DNA of 64,000 bases from UBA937 sp031549725 (GTDB lineage Bacteria; Spirochaetota; Spirochaetia; Treponematales; Breznakiellaceae), in assembly GCA_031549725.1 (NCBI GenBank), contig JAVBPH010000022.1, forward strand, positions 18,956-82,955, read 5' to 3'. A model generated the notes under the pieces. The model saw only the letters and a program-made list of their open reading frames with translations. It searched no databases and was not told the DNA's origin. A program made the translations under genes and the position numbers. Shown piece by piece: positions 1-9,423 of the stretch (its first letter is position 1; each line of letters starts with the position of its first letter).

Positions 1-574
1 TTTCGTCATCTTCTATATAATTCAAATAATCATATCCCAGCCCTATGGTGTAAAACGGCAGCCTAAGAAGTTCAAATAAATTCCAATGGATATCTTCCGC
101 AAATATCTCTTCGGAAGTCAAAATCCAGATTAACGCTTCCTTATCAACAGAAATGAATTCATTCAGCAGTGTATCTATCCTGGATATTTCAGGAGGTATG
201 TATTCGCCGGTAAAATAACCAGGATTAGAATTGTACGAAAACAGCAAGCCGCCGTTTTTAAAAATATATATTAATAAAACATCACTATCATGATTCGTCG
301 TATATACAGTAACTGCCCCCAGCTTTTCCGATAATGTTTTTGAAAGTTCTATTCCATAGAACGTATCCTGGGTGTCAATTATTTTTTCATATACCACGCC
401 CTGATAATCCTGGATGGTATAATATGCGGTGAGGTCCAATTCCGACAAAACTGTTTCCAGATCGTCTTTTTCTACAGCAAACACCACGATGTTGCTGTAG
501 AAAATACCTGCAAAACAGCTTCCAGCAGAAATTAAAAACAATAACAGTAAAACGAATCCCCTCTTCAAAATCAT
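1..574 (-). CDS. Partial envelope protein of unknown function (C-terminus outside window)
   Basis: The minus strand is open from an ATG at 574 to the window edge, about 191 codons. The first 22 residues form a signal sequence: a basic start, a Leu/Phe/Ile core, and a Ser-Ala-Gly-Ser-Cys stretch that could be a loose spirochaetal lipobox, or could be cut later after Cys-Phe-Ala. A GGGGGC stretch sits just upstream as a ribosome site. It lies 20 bp downstream of the gene at 595-1155 and is probably cotranscribed. The mature part is acidic and rich in Asp, Glu and aromatic residues. I recognise no family. Export is well supported, function is not. Confidence 0.6.
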   Translation of the reverse strand, partial: MILKRGFVLLLLFLISAGSCFAGIFYSNIVVFAVEKDDLETVLSELDLTAYYTIQDYQGVVYEKIIDTQDTFYGIELSKTLSEKLGAVTVYTTNHDSDVLLIYIFKNGGLLFSYNSNPGYFTGEYIPPEISRIDTLLNEFISVDKEALIWILTSEEIFAEDIHWNLFELLRLPFYTIGLGYDYLNYIEDDE

Positions 575-594
575 TGCCCCCAAAGAGATAGTTA

Positions 595-1155
595 CTAATT
601 TTCTATTTTTTTATTCCGGAACAATCCTATTTTCCTGATCCGCATGTTTTCAATACAGATATATACAATTCCGGTCAGTATACCAATCATTCCGCCGGCA
701 TAGCTAAAGTTATGCATATTACCGGCAACTGAAAATCCTACCCGGTCATTAACACCGGAAGGAATCCCAAACATTGGAAGATTATCCGCATTGTATTCCA
801 GCAATCCGTAAACCAGTGCGATGGTTCCAATAATCAATGCGGTTGCAGCGGCGATCAGAAGTGCTTTCACTGAAACGGACAAATATTTTTTCCAGCCCGG
901 AATAATCAATCCTATAGGAATTAAAAAAACTCCCACCACAATTCCCATCCACCAGGTGGCCATGATTCCCACGACACCTGCCCCAATCCGGTTATGCAGC
1001 AAGGGGGATATATGAAATTGAATAAATTTAAATTCGGTAAAATATTCCGGAGATACGGTAAAACTAATTTGGTCATGCAGAAATCCGTATATTCCGGCCA
1101 TGATACATGAAATACAAAATAATAGTATAAAAGTGAAACCCTTCATTCCCTTCAT
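595..1155 (-). CDS. Four-helix membrane protein of unknown function
   Basis: This 186-residue protein has four likely membrane helices, at about residues 7-25, 63-86, 95-118 and 145-166, and a short basic C-terminus. The start at 1155 follows GAAGGAATAT, a good ribosome site. It is the first gene of a two-gene minus-strand unit with the partial secreted protein ending at the window edge. The region between helices 1 and 2 (about residues 28-60) is probably outside the membrane. I recognise no motif or family. It could be part of a small envelope complex, but nothing in the sequence says what it does. Confidence 0.6.
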   Translation of the reverse strand: MKGMKGFTFILLFCISCIMAGIYGFLHDQISFTVSPEYFTEFKFIQFHISPLLHNRIGAGVVGIMATWWMGIVVGVFLIPIGLIIPGWKKYLSVSVKALLIAAATALIIGTIALVYGLLEYNADNLPMFGIPSGVNDRVGFSVAGNMHNFSYAGGMIGILTGIVYICIENMRIRKIGLFRNKKIEN

Positions 1156-1494
1156 ATATTCCTTCAGGAAGGCTGAATATTTTTCTCCGGAGAATCTTTT
1201 ACAGAAAAGCCCTCATCAAATAAGCTTACCACGGAATAATCCTAAAAACAACTGAACTATTATTTATCCGGCATGTTTTAATCCCGGATCACCGAATCTT
1301 TTCCATGGGGTTTTTCTCCCTCAGGTTATTGATGAAATGGATGTATGTAAATTTAAAAGGTAAGGATATTTGCATAATAGGCCATTTCACTATTTACTTT
1401 CCTAAATCCGGTAGTATTATTTACGTATAGAATAGTTGATAACCAGTATTAATGATTCAACTTTTATAATATCAGACCAGCCCCGGGGGAACAC
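1156..1494. other. Divergent intergenic region, no gene seen
   Basis: These 339 bases separate the minus-strand membrane-protein unit from the plus-strand GH4 gene and must hold both promoters. A TATAAT box lies at 1465-1470, followed by a GGGGGAAC ribosome site before the ATG at 1495. I see no convincing -35 box at the normal distance. The rest is AT-rich without an open frame or strong palindrome. Confidence 0.4.
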
Positions 1495-2820
1495 ATGCCG
1501 AAGATTACTTTTTTAGGAGCGGGCAGTACGGTTTTTGCCAAATCAGTTTTAGGCGATTGTATTATGTCGGATGATATAAACAACCTTGAAATCGCCCTGC
1601 ATGACATAGACCCAATACGTTTGGAAGATTCAAAACTGATGCTGGAAAATATGAGCAAAGGTTTAAAGAAAAAAATAAAAATCCAGGCATACCTTAACCG
1701 GCGGGATTCGTTGCAGGATGCCAGGTACATCATCAATGCTGTTCAGGTAGGAGGTTATGATCCCTGTACTATTACCGATTTCGAAATTCCCAGGAAATAC
1801 GGCCTCCGTCAGACCATTGCGGACACCCTTGGTATCGGAGGGATTTTCCGGGCATTGCGGACTATTCCGGTGCTGCAGGATTTTGCTGAAGACATTAAAA
1901 ATTCTGCGGCCCCTGACCCGGTTTTTCTTAATTATACCAACCCCATGGCCATACTAACCGGATACCTTCTGCGGTATACTACGGTTCAAACCATCGGCTT
2001 ATGCCACAGTGTCCAGAGTTGCATCCCGGATCTTTTTAAAGCCCTGGATCTAACCGAATACATGAACACCTGCCGGTGGACCATTGCCGGAATAAATCAC
2101 CAGGCATGGCTTTTAAAATGCGAGGATAAAGACGGAAATGATTTATACCCGGAGATCAAAAAGCGGGCCGGAAGAATTCTTGAACGCAGGCCGGTTGACG
2201 AAGAAAAACCCGACAGGGTCAGGTATGAACTGATGCTGCGGTTTGGATACTATATAACTGAATCCAGTGAACATAATGCGGAATATAATCCATGGTTTAT
2301 CAAATCAAAATATCCCGAGTTAATTGACAGATACGGCATTCCCCTGGATGAATACCCCCGGCGTTGCATAAAACAAATAAGCAACTGGGAAACCCTGAGG
2401 GAAAAGGTGATCCATGACAAACATATTTCCCATGAGAAAACCACAGAATATGCCGCGGGAATTATCTCAGCCATGGAAACAGATGTTCCCTTCAGGGTTA
2501 ACGGGAATGTGCTGAATAAAAACCTTATCACCAATTTGCCTTCCAATGCCTGCGTGGAAGTTCCCTGCATGATCGACCGGAATGGAATTAATCCCTGTGT
2601 AACAGGAGATCTTCCGGAACAATGCGCGGCCATTAACAGAACAAATATCAATGTACAATTGCTGACGATAAAAGCTGCATTATCCCATAAAAAAGAAGAT
2701 GTATACATGGCCGCTATGATGGATCCCCATACGGCTGCTGAATTATCCATGGATGATATTACCGCCATGTGTGATGATCTGTTTGCAGCTCATAAAGGAT
2801 GGATGCCGGAATACAAGTAG
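1495..2820 (+). CDS. GH4 family glycosidase (alpha-galactosidase / alpha-glucosidase type)
   Basis: This 441-residue cytoplasmic enzyme has the GH4 layout. An N-terminal NAD-binding fold shows FLGAGS at residues 6-11. An N-Y-T-N-P motif is at 146-150. The metal and catalytic signature CHSVQ is at 170-174, followed by GINHQAW at 199-205. GH4 enzymes need NAD+ and Mn2+ and hydrolyse glycosides through an oxidation-elimination route. The CHSV form is typical of the MelA/AglA-type alpha-glycosidases rather than the 6-phospho-beta-glucosidases, so an alpha-galactoside, alpha-glucoside or glucuronide substrate is likely. The length is normal. It is followed by a hairpin terminator and then by an aldo/keto reductase on the same strand. 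The exact sugar cannot be read from the sequence. Confidence 0.88.
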   Translation: MPKITFLGAGSTVFAKSVLGDCIMSDDINNLEIALHDIDPIRLEDSKLMLENMSKGLKKKIKIQAYLNRRDSLQDARYIINAVQVGGYDPCTITDFEIPRKYGLRQTIADTLGIGGIFRALRTIPVLQDFAEDIKNSAAPDPVFLNYTNPMAILTGYLLRYTTVQTIGLCHSVQSCIPDLFKALDLTEYMNTCRWTIAGINHQAWLLKCEDKDGNDLYPEIKKRAGRILERRPVDEEKPDRVRYELMLRFGYYITESSEHNAEYNPWFIKSKYPELIDRYGIPLDEYPRRCIKQISNWETLREKVIHDKHISHEKTTEYAAGIISAMETDVPFRVNGNVLNKNLITNLPSNACVEVPCMIDRNGINPCVTGDLPEQCAAINRTNINVQLLTIKAALSHKKEDVYMAAMMDPHTAAELSMDDITAMCDDLFAAHKGWMPEYK

Positions 2821-2856
2821 TTTTATTAAAACTGCTGCGGAAAAATAATTATAACA

Positions 2857-2905
2857 GGGCACCTCTAAGAACTTCAGTTTTAAGAGGTGCCCAAAAATCA
2901 TTTTC
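2857..2905 (+). terminator. Hairpin terminator after the GH4 gene (family C hairpin)
   Basis: Bases 2857-2892 form a hairpin with GGGCACCTCT and AGAGGTGCCC arms around an apex that reads GAACTTCAGTTT. A run of A then T-rich sequence follows. It probably ends GH4 transcription. The same apex sequence occurs at several other places in the window, so this is also one copy of a dispersed hairpin family (family C). Confidence 0.65.
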
Positions 2906-2970
2906 ATTTTTCAATGTTATATTTGAAGCAATCAATTTTCAAAAAATCCTTAGCAGCTTCAATTTCCTTT

Positions 2971-3036
2971 ATTCGCAAGCGGGTTTAATATCTTCTGCAC
3001 GCTCCCGCGTACGAGGCTCTGCGGCGAGGTTTTTAA
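2971..3036 (+). repeat. Dispersed repeat, family B
   Basis: The segment starts ATTCGCAAGCGGGTTTAAT and continues through a CTCCCGCGTACGAGG stretch to TTTTTAAT. The same opening, with one or two changes, occurs at 23516 on the plus strand and at 5115-5133 in reverse orientation. It is not coding. It lies in the 280-bp gap before the aldo/keto reductase gene. Confidence 0.6.
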
Positions 3037-3100
3037 TTTGCATAATTGGAATATATGTGTTAGGGTAGAAATGAAAGATTAAAAAACCAGGAGAAGCGCC

Positions 3101-4111
3101 ATGTATCTTGCAGCAAATGACCGTTATGAAAAAATGAATTTTACCAAATGCGGCAAAAGCGGAATCAAATTACCCATGGTATCGCTGGGACTTTGGCAGA
3201 ATTTCGGTTCCGTGGATCCTCTGGAAAACCAGAAGAAAATGATATTCAGAGCTTTTGATTTGGGGATTACCCATATTGATCTGGCCAACAACTATGGACC
3301 GGTTTATGGATCAGCGGAGGAAAATTTCGGCAGGATTATGGAAAGTGATTTATCTTCCTACCGGGACGAGCTGCTTATTTCCACCAAGGCAGGTTATGAC
3401 ATGTGGCCGGGACCTTACGGCAACTGGGGTTCCAGAAAATATTTAATCAGCAGTCTCAATGCAAGTTTAAAGCGGATGAAACTTGATTACGTCGATATCT
3501 TTTATCATCACCGTCCTGATCCGGACACTCCCATAGAGGAAACCGCGGGAGCCCTGGTAGATATTGTTCGTCAGGGAAAAGCCCTGTATGCCGGCGTTTC
3601 CAGATACAGCATTGAAGAAACAAAAAAGATATCCGCTATTTTAAAAGCCAATCAAATACCCCTGTTTATCCATCAGCTGAGATACAATATGTTTGACCGG
3701 GAACCGGAGAATGAGGGATTGCTGGATTTCCTGTATGAGTCGGGAACCGGATGTATTTGTTTCAGCCCCCTGGCCCAGGGACTGCTGACGGATAAGTACC
3801 TAAATGGTATTCAGGAGGGCAGCAGGGCCGCCAGGAATGGTTCCCTGAAATCGTCCAACATTACTCCCGAATTAATCGGGACTCTGCAGGCTTTGAATGG
3901 GATTGCCCGAAACCGGGGACAGAGCCTGGCACAGATGGCCCTATCCTGGGTGCTCCGGCACAACCGGATTACCAGTGTTTTAATTGGCGCAAGCAAGGTT
4001 GAACAGATTGAAGACAACGTGAAGATAATCAGTAAAACCGCCTTCACCGGGGAAGAGCTCAACGCCATCGAGGGGATTCTGAAAAACGGGTCCATAGAAT
4101 TAAAGAAGTAG
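3101..4111 (+). CDS. Aldo/keto reductase, L-glyceraldehyde 3-phosphate reductase (YghZ/Gpr) type
   Basis: The protein has 336 residues. The N-terminus, with a D-R-Y-x-x-M stretch, CGKSGIKLP at 17-25 and SLGLWQNFG at 28-36, closely follows the E. coli YghZ pattern. The AKR catalytic tetrad is visible as Asp60, Tyr65, Lys96 and a His at 136 or 137 in a Y-H-H-R sequence. The C-terminal NADPH site is seen as VLIGASKVEQIEDN. The family reduces small aldehydes, including L-glyceraldehyde 3-phosphate and methylglyoxal, with NADPH. The start at 3101 follows AGGAGAAGCGCC. It may be a detoxification partner of sugar metabolism next to the GH4 enzyme, which is inference from position only. Confidence 0.88.
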   Translation: MYLAANDRYEKMNFTKCGKSGIKLPMVSLGLWQNFGSVDPLENQKKMIFRAFDLGITHIDLANNYGPVYGSAEENFGRIMESDLSSYRDELLISTKAGYDMWPGPYGNWGSRKYLISSLNASLKRMKLDYVDIFYHHRPDPDTPIEETAGALVDIVRQGKALYAGVSRYSIEETKKISAILKANQIPLFIHQLRYNMFDREPENEGLLDFLYESGTGCICFSPLAQGLLTDKYLNGIQEGSRAARNGSLKSSNITPELIGTLQALNGIARNRGQSLAQMALSWVLRHNRITSVLIGASKVEQIEDNVKIISKTAFTGEELNAIEGILKNGSIELKK

Positions 4112-4144
4112 AAAACGGGGGACCTGAGAATTCCGGTTCCCGGA

Positions 4145-4900
4145 TCACTTCCTTAAAAATGCCAGGGCGTTTTTTATGATGATCAAATCATCTTCATCAA
4201 TGTTCTTCGAATTTATGGATTCATCAATTGATTTGAGGATGTGCTGTTTCATTTCCGGATCATCCATTACACCATCAGCAATTCTTGCGGGGTAGGTTCT
4301 GCTCCAGTAGGATACCGCCTGGGTTTCATCTTCGGATTCCCATCGGTGCATTTCGGTGAACCCGTTTTTATATTCCAATGTTCCATATTGATAGGTATTT
4401 ATAAAGATTTCCGGAAATTCGTTTTTACTGCTACTGCAGTGAACCCTGATATAATTATTCGTAAAATCCTGCCGTAACTGTTCACAGTATTTAATAATAA
4501 TATGATCATTTGTATGCAAAGACTCCGTATCTGTCAAATAACCGGAGGAATACTTTACCTTTTTAAGAATTTTTCCGGAGGGATATTTTTTTTCAAAGTA
4601 TGAAGTTATGGAATTGATAAGCTGGGTCATAAATATTTCCCAGCCCGGCATGGAACCCGGCTGAAATTGAATTACCGCTCCATGGTCAACCCATAGATAT
4701 TTTTCAATAATTTCCTGCTGAAGAATATTTTTCAGAAATTCCTTATTCGGCCCATCCAACCCAGGGGAATAAATTTCCAGCATTCCAGCGGAACCGGTTA
4801 TATAGAATCTGAGATAGCAATTTTTTACGGTTCCCGAATAAGCCTGGTGCTGCATTTGCAGCGCCCACTGACGGATAAATTCCTCTGATACAGATTCCAA
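4145..4900 (-). CDS. Hypothetical cytoplasmic protein
   Basis: The open frame reaches 4915 with a TTG codon, but a better start is the in-frame TTG at 4900, which has GGAG six bases upstream. No ATG is available near either, so the gene uses TTG in any case. The product (about 251 residues) has no signal peptide or membrane helix and is rich in Glu, Asp, Ile and Tyr, with mixed alpha/beta character. I recognise no family. It converges with the aldo/keto reductase gene, whose stop is 33 bp away. It looks like a real gene from its codon use and lack of a competing frame. Confidence 0.55.
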   Translation of the reverse strand: MESVSEEFIRQWALQMQHQAYSGTVKNCYLRFYITGSAGMLEIYSPGLDGPNKEFLKNILQQEIIEKYLWVDHGAVIQFQPGSMPGWEIFMTQLINSITSYFEKKYPSGKILKKVKYSSGYLTDTESLHTNDHIIIKYCEQLRQDFTNNYIRVHCSSSKNEFPEIFINTYQYGTLEYKNGFTEMHRWESEDETQAVSYWSRTYPARIADGVMDDPEMKQHILKSIDESINSKNIDEDDLIIIKNALAFLRK

Positions 4901-4921
4901 TTTAATCTCCGGCAATTTAGT

Positions 4922-5133
4922 TTTCTATAATCAACATAATCCGCTACAAGCAGCGGGTTATGTTGGTTCTGTAAGGTAAGGATTATATGCGGGTTTCATA
5001 CCCCGCAAAACAATTTCTTTGCTGCTTCAAAGAATCGCCCGAAAATGCGGGGTACCCCCAGGCCGCGTGAGCGGCTATACAATCACTTCTTTGCAGAGCC
5101 CTGCCGCAGGCTGGATTAAACCCGCCTGCGAAT
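4922..5133. repeat. Composite dispersed repeat, family B
   Basis: This gap holds no gene. Bases 4965-4993 (GGTTCTGTAAGGTAAGG followed by ATTATATGCGGG) recur almost exactly at 41457-41485 and, inverted, at 23602-23640. Bases 5115-5133 are the reverse complement of the family B opening seen at 2971. Short palindromes such as GCGGGG/CCCCGC around 4990-5005 and CCGCGTGAGCGG near 5063 add to the structure. The pattern is that of a mosaic of REP-like pieces. Confidence 0.55.
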
Positions 5134-5159
5134 CAGCTTGTACCAAGGCTCCCGAAACA

Positions 5160-5191
5160 CCGAAGGATCTGCCGGCGGCAGATCCTTCGGG
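5160..5191 (-). terminator. Strong palindrome ending the DUF3798 transport operon
   Basis: A near-perfect 15-bp stem, CCGAAGGATCTGCCG with its complement, is centred at 5175. It lies 25 bp after the stop of the last gene of the minus-strand transport operon. There is no clear U-run, so it may work by blocking 3' exonuclease or with Rho rather than as a classic intrinsic terminator. Confidence 0.5.
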
Positions 5192-5215
5192 AACAACAGA
5201 ACAGGTTTTTTCCTG

Positions 5216-5662
5216 TTAGAAAGAAAAACTAGTCGGCTCCTCCGGGTCTTCTTCCCGGACTTCACGCACCTGGTCGCTGGTCCTGAAGGGTTCAACAAAG
5301 TCCATCTCGGCCAGCATTTTGGGAACCGAAAGAAGATACATGTCCTCTTTGATGGGAAGAATGAATTCCCGTTCCACGGGCTGACGGCCGTCGGTAAACT
5401 CCACCAGGATTTTATGTTTCTGTCCGGATGCGGTAAGCCGGATACGGTCTCCGGACATCATTTCCTTTTCATTCTGTTTATCAATTTTTACGTTCATCAG
5501 TTTTACTGCCTGATAACTTCCGTCAGCAGCCCCTTTATTATCCACCAACAAGGTATGGCCCCGGTGGGTAAAAAATATGAGAAACCCCAGGCCTATCCAA
5601 AGAAGAACCAGGGAAACCCGGATAACCAAACGGTGGATGGGTACATTTTTAATAAGACTCAT
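5216..5662 (-). CDS. Small membrane-anchored protein of the DUF3798 transport operon
   Basis: This 148-residue protein has one N-terminal membrane helix (about residues 11-31) and a basic start, so most of it should lie outside the cytoplasm. The extracytoplasmic part looks beta-rich and ends in an acidic tail. The ATG at 5662 is two bases after the stop of the permease gene, and the permease's last codons supply its AAGGAGAA ribosome site, so the two are translationally coupled. It is the last gene of the operon. I think it belongs to a small domain family found beside spirochaetal ABC importers, but I cannot name it with certainty. A role as an accessory or stabilising subunit is inference. 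Confidence 0.65.
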   Translation of the reverse strand: MSLIKNVPIHRLVIRVSLVLLWIGLGFLIFFTHRGHTLLVDNKGAADGSYQAVKLMNVKIDKQNEKEMMSGDRIRLTASGQKHKILVEFTDGRQPVEREFILPIKEDMYLLSVPKMLAEMDFVEPFRTSDQVREVREEDPEEPTSFSF

Positions 5663-5664
5663 GG

Positions 5665-6786
5665 TTATTCTCCTTCTACAATTTCAGCTGCAGCGGCTGC
5701 ACCGCCCCGGAGACCTTCCCGGGAGTGTTCCGCATTAGCCCTTTTTCTCCAGGCATGGATAACCAGAGCCAAAGCAATAATGGCATAGCTGAAAGCATCC
5801 CGGAAGAATTCCCCAATCTGGGCTGAATCGAAAAGATTGGCCCCTGCCCGGGGAACTACGATATACATAAGGTGGAGAAGCAATGTACCAAAGAATACGT
5901 TGGGAATGGTGGCCTTACTGGCCGAAGCGCCACCCACAAGGATTGCAGCGGCGGCAAAAAAGCCGGTCTGCCTATGGGCATTATAGGTAGCCATATTCCC
6001 CATATTCTGAAGGAAAATCAGCTGGCCGATACTGGCCAATATGGTGGAAATAATAATGGCAATAATCCTGGTCCGGTCCACGGGTATCCCCGCGGCATGG
6101 GCCACATTCTGGTCCTGTCCCACCGCCCGCATATCCTGACCCAGCTTGGTTTTCCTGAACCAGATAATAAACACACAGAGCAAGCCAATAACCAGATAGT
6201 TCGTCAGGGGAATAGTGAGCCCCGCAATTTTAAGGGGGATCAGTGTATCCAGGGACTGGCGGACCGTATCCAGGCTAAGGGTATTCCGGATACCGTAACC
6301 CCGGCTCAGGGTAATGGCCGGAGAATGAACCGGAATAACAGAACCCATCAGGTAAAGTACGATGAACTGATAAAATCCGTCCATAAAGAATCCCAGGACG
6401 TAGCCGGTAACCATTTCCCGTCCCTTGGCACGGTTCAGGATCTGCCCTGCAAACCAGCCAAGACCGGCCGCAATAGGAACCGCAATAAGGCTGGCAAAAA
6501 TAAGCCCCGGAACCCCAACGATGCTCCAGTCCACCGCAAAGATCAAACCAATCTGTCCGGCCATGGCGCCCAGGGTCATACCAAAGTTGATACCCATCCC
6601 TGCCATGATCGGCAGGAGAAGGCTGAACACCAGGAAGCAGTTCCGGCCTATCCGGGTCACAACTTCCTGGCTTATGGAAAATATGGAAAGTCCCGAAATG
6701 GGAGTAGCCACAATAGTGATGATTACAAAGATAACCACCACGGTATTATCCGCTAAAAAACGGCGAAGATCGAATTCTTTTTTCAT
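5665..6786 (-). CDS. ABC transporter permease (BPD_transp_2, sugar/nucleoside type), second subunit
   Basis: This 373-residue integral membrane protein has about eight to ten helices and the small-residue loops of the branched-chain/ribose permease family. Near the C-terminal third an A-V-G-x-(D/N)-x-x-x-A-x-x-A-G stretch (AVGQDQNVAHAAGIP) is the ATPase-coupling EAA-like loop. It overlaps the stop of the first permease gene by four bases (6783-6786), so the pair is translated together and should form a heterodimer. A run of Ala and Glu ends the protein. The substrate cannot be told from the permease. Confidence 0.85.
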   Translation of the reverse strand: MKKEFDLRRFLADNTVVVIFVIITIVATPISGLSIFSISQEVVTRIGRNCFLVFSLLLPIMAGMGINFGMTLGAMAGQIGLIFAVDWSIVGVPGLIFASLIAVPIAAGLGWFAGQILNRAKGREMVTGYVLGFFMDGFYQFIVLYLMGSVIPVHSPAITLSRGYGIRNTLSLDTVRQSLDTLIPLKIAGLTIPLTNYLVIGLLCVFIIWFRKTKLGQDMRAVGQDQNVAHAAGIPVDRTRIIAIIISTILASIGQLIFLQNMGNMATYNAHRQTGFFAAAAILVGGASASKATIPNVFFGTLLLHLMYIVVPRAGANLFDSAQIGEFFRDAFSYAIIALALVIHAWRKRANAEHSREGLRGGAAAAAEIVEGE

Positions 6787-7841
6787 TTGGTCACCTTCGT
6801 TTTTCTGGTTAAGGCATAGATGATCATGCCGTTGGAAATGAGGATCCGGATAACCTCGGACATATCGGTTTTCATCACACTGTTGATTACCGACGGCGTC
6901 ATGGCAAGGATGCTCTGGAAAAGGAACGTCCCTACTATCACGTTGAGGATACTTGCTTTGTTTACGGTAGCTCCCCCAAGAAGGATCGCGGCCACAGCCG
7001 GAAAGGCCATGTAAAGGGGAGCGTTGTACAGCTGGATAAACCCGAAGCTCTGCTGGTATACCAGAATCCCTATGGCCCCATAAATTGTAGAAACTATAAC
7101 ACTGATAACCCGCATCCGGTCAGAGGAAACTCCACCGGCCCGGGCAAAGTCAGGATTGGAACCCACCGCAGTCAGGGCGGTACCGGTCCGGCTTCGCATA
7201 AAAACCCACATAATAAAAGCCATCAGTATGAAAAACAGCACCGCTCCGGTGGGGAATATAAACGTCTCTCCAATCCGGATGGCCAGGAAGTTGTTAAGGA
7301 TTTTTGCCCAGTAGTTGTCCAGGGTAATAGTGGTCCTTAGTCCTTCCCCTTTGTAACCCCAAACCATGGTGGGATTATTGTAGGGCAGGACAAGCCACAT
7401 GATGGCCATAAAGGTAACAATGGAAAATCCCACGTACATGGCAATGGTCATTTCCTCGCCTTTTACCTTGTTCAGGAGCTGGCCATAGAGCCACCCGAAA
7501 AGCAGGGCAAAGGGAAGACTTAATATAATAGCACCCATGAATCCTACAATCCCGGTCAGGCCGAACTGCATGGACAATGTTGATCCTAAAAGTCCGGCTA
7601 CAATTCCTACGGGCAGCCCGAAGTTAAGCCCTGCCCCTGCCTGCATCATGGGAACCATGGCCAGTACGAGCACCGCATTCTGGCCAAACCGGACAATAAC
7701 ATCCGACAGGGAGGTGCTGACATTTACTCCCACAAAGGGCGCCGTAATAAAAAGGATTACCACAAAAATAAAAATGATGATCCTGGGCCAGCCAAAATCG
7801 GTGACAAACTCCTTGATGGACTGAGCTATATCTTTATTCAT
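6783..7841 (-). CDS. ABC transporter permease (BPD_transp_2, sugar/nucleoside type), first subunit
   Basis: The protein has 352 residues with multiple helices and the same fold as its downstream neighbour. The coupling loop is visible as AVGSNPDFARAGG, and a LGGATVNKAS stretch before the last helices is typical of the family. The gene overlaps the upstream ATPase gene by eight bases (7834-7841) and the downstream permease gene by four. This tight overlap supports a fixed 1:1 ratio of the two permeases. Together with the double ATPase it forms the membrane part of a ribose/galactose-like importer. Confidence 0.87.
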   Translation of the reverse strand: MNKDIAQSIKEFVTDFGWPRIIIFIFVVILFITAPFVGVNVSTSLSDVIVRFGQNAVLVLAMVPMMQAGAGLNFGLPVGIVAGLLGSTLSMQFGLTGIVGFMGAIILSLPFALLFGWLYGQLLNKVKGEEMTIAMYVGFSIVTFMAIMWLVLPYNNPTMVWGYKGEGLRTTITLDNYWAKILNNFLAIRIGETFIFPTGAVLFFILMAFIMWVFMRSRTGTALTAVGSNPDFARAGGVSSDRMRVISVIVSTIYGAIGILVYQQSFGFIQLYNAPLYMAFPAVAAILLGGATVNKASILNVIVGTFLFQSILAMTPSVINSVMKTDMSEVIRILISNGMIIYALTRKTKVTK

Positions 7842-9423
7842 GCTTTCCTCCTGACATCAGAACCCCAAAATCGGCGGCAGCCGAATCAGGCGGAAGAATT
7901 CCCGCAATATGTCCTTCATCTACAATAGCAATACGGTCACAGATTGAACGCAGTTCTTCCAGCTCGCTGGATACCATAATAATAGTAGTCCCCAGCTTCC
8001 GGTTATATTCCCGGAGGGTATCCAGAACAATTTTCTTTGCCCCCACATCAATACCCCGGGTCGGCTCGGATACAAAAAGGAGGTTCGGTTCCAGGGCAAA
8101 GGCCTTGGCCAGACAAACCTTCTGCTGGTTCCCGCCGGAAAGTTCCTTGGCGGGTTGCTTTACCCCGGTACATTTTATTTCAAGCTTTTTAATATAATCG
8201 TTAGCCAGCAGCTTCATGGATTTTTCATCCCTGATCTTTACAAGGCCTCCCAGGAAGGACCTCAGGTACGCACCTTTAATCTGCATGGCCCCAAAGGCAA
8301 TATTCCAGTCCAGGCTTTCATCCAGAAGCAGCCCCACCCCGCGGCGGTCTTCGGAAACAAAAGCCATGCCTTCATCCAAAGCCCGTTTTGGGTCTCCCAG
8401 GGATACCGGGTGACCGTCAAACATTACTTCACCGCCGGCTACATACAGCCCCATAATCCCATTAGGGATTCCAAGCTTGCCCTGTCCGGCTAATCCTCCA
8501 ATCCCGAAGATTTCTCCTTGTTTTACACTGAACGAAACATCCCTGACGGTTTCCCCGGGCATATCAACCCAAAGATGATCCACCTTAAGGATTTCATCGC
8601 CAAAATTCCGGTCTTCCCCGGCCCTGGATGAAGAGGTATCCACATCCCGGCCCACCATCCAGGTGGCAATTTCCCGGACGGTCAGGTCCGTATTTTCCTT
8701 ATTCTTGATGATATCCCCGTCCCGGAGTACCACCACCCGGTCCGCAATTTCCGTTACTTCATGGAGCCGGTGGGAAATAAAAATAATCCCAATCCCTTCT
8801 TCGGCGAGCCGTTTCAGTGAAGCCAGAAGTATATCCGCTTCACTTTCGGTTAAAACCGCGGTGGGCTCATCCAGGACTAAAATCTGTACATTATCCCGGT
8901 CAATTTCCCGGGCAATTTCTGTGAACTGTTTATGGGCCACGGGCATTTCGGAGATAACCGTTTCCGGGGAAATATTAACCCCCAGTTTACAGATAGCCTT
9001 GTAGGCCCGGTCCTGCATAACTTCCCGTTTGAGGGTGGCCATCCGTTCCCCGAAAACCTCCCTGGCAATAGAAGAATTGACGGGTTCACGGTTCAGCATA
9101 ATATTCTCGGAAACGGTGAACCCGGGAATCAGGGAAAATTCCTGATGGACCATTCCAATACCCGAATCCAAAGCATCAAAGGGGCTCTTAAAATTTACCA
9201 GTTCATCGTTTATATAAATATGGCCGCCGTAACCGCCGGTCTCGGAAATTACGGGCATACCAAAAAGAATTTGCATAAGTGTAGTTTTACCGGCACCATT
9301 TTCGCCGACCAATCCAAGGATTTCCCCTTTGTTTAAGGTAAAGGTCACATTGGAAAGGACAGTGGTCCCGTAATAGTCTTTTGATACACCGTCAAAACGT
9401 AAAAGGGGTGTTGAAGTATTCAT
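7834..9423 (-). CDS. ABC transporter ATPase with two nucleotide-binding domains (RbsA/MglA type)
   Basis: The protein has 529 residues and contains two ABC domains. The first has Walker A GENGAGKTT near residue 40, a weak signature region (PVAHKQFTEIAREID) and Walker B ILVLDEPTA. The second has a degenerate Walker A (GLAGQGKLG), a good signature LSGGNQQK and a Walker B ending FVSEPTRGID. This asymmetry is usual in sugar-type importers, where one site is catalytic. It is the first gene of the 9423-5216 operon, and the gap to the binding-protein gene upstream contains a terminator. It energises the two permeases that follow. Confidence 0.9.
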   Translation of the reverse strand: MNTSTPLLRFDGVSKDYYGTTVLSNVTFTLNKGEILGLVGENGAGKTTLMQILFGMPVISETGGYGGHIYINDELVNFKSPFDALDSGIGMVHQEFSLIPGFTVSENIMLNREPVNSSIAREVFGERMATLKREVMQDRAYKAICKLGVNISPETVISEMPVAHKQFTEIAREIDRDNVQILVLDEPTAVLTESEADILLASLKRLAEEGIGIIFISHRLHEVTEIADRVVVLRDGDIIKNKENTDLTVREIATWMVGRDVDTSSSRAGEDRNFGDEILKVDHLWVDMPGETVRDVSFSVKQGEIFGIGGLAGQGKLGIPNGIMGLYVAGGEVMFDGHPVSLGDPKRALDEGMAFVSEDRRGVGLLLDESLDWNIAFGAMQIKGAYLRSFLGGLVKIRDEKSMKLLANDYIKKLEIKCTGVKQPAKELSGGNQQKVCLAKAFALEPNLLFVSEPTRGIDVGAKKIVLDTLREYNRKLGTTIIMVSSELEELRSICDRIAIVDEGHIAGILPPDSAAADFGVLMSGGKHE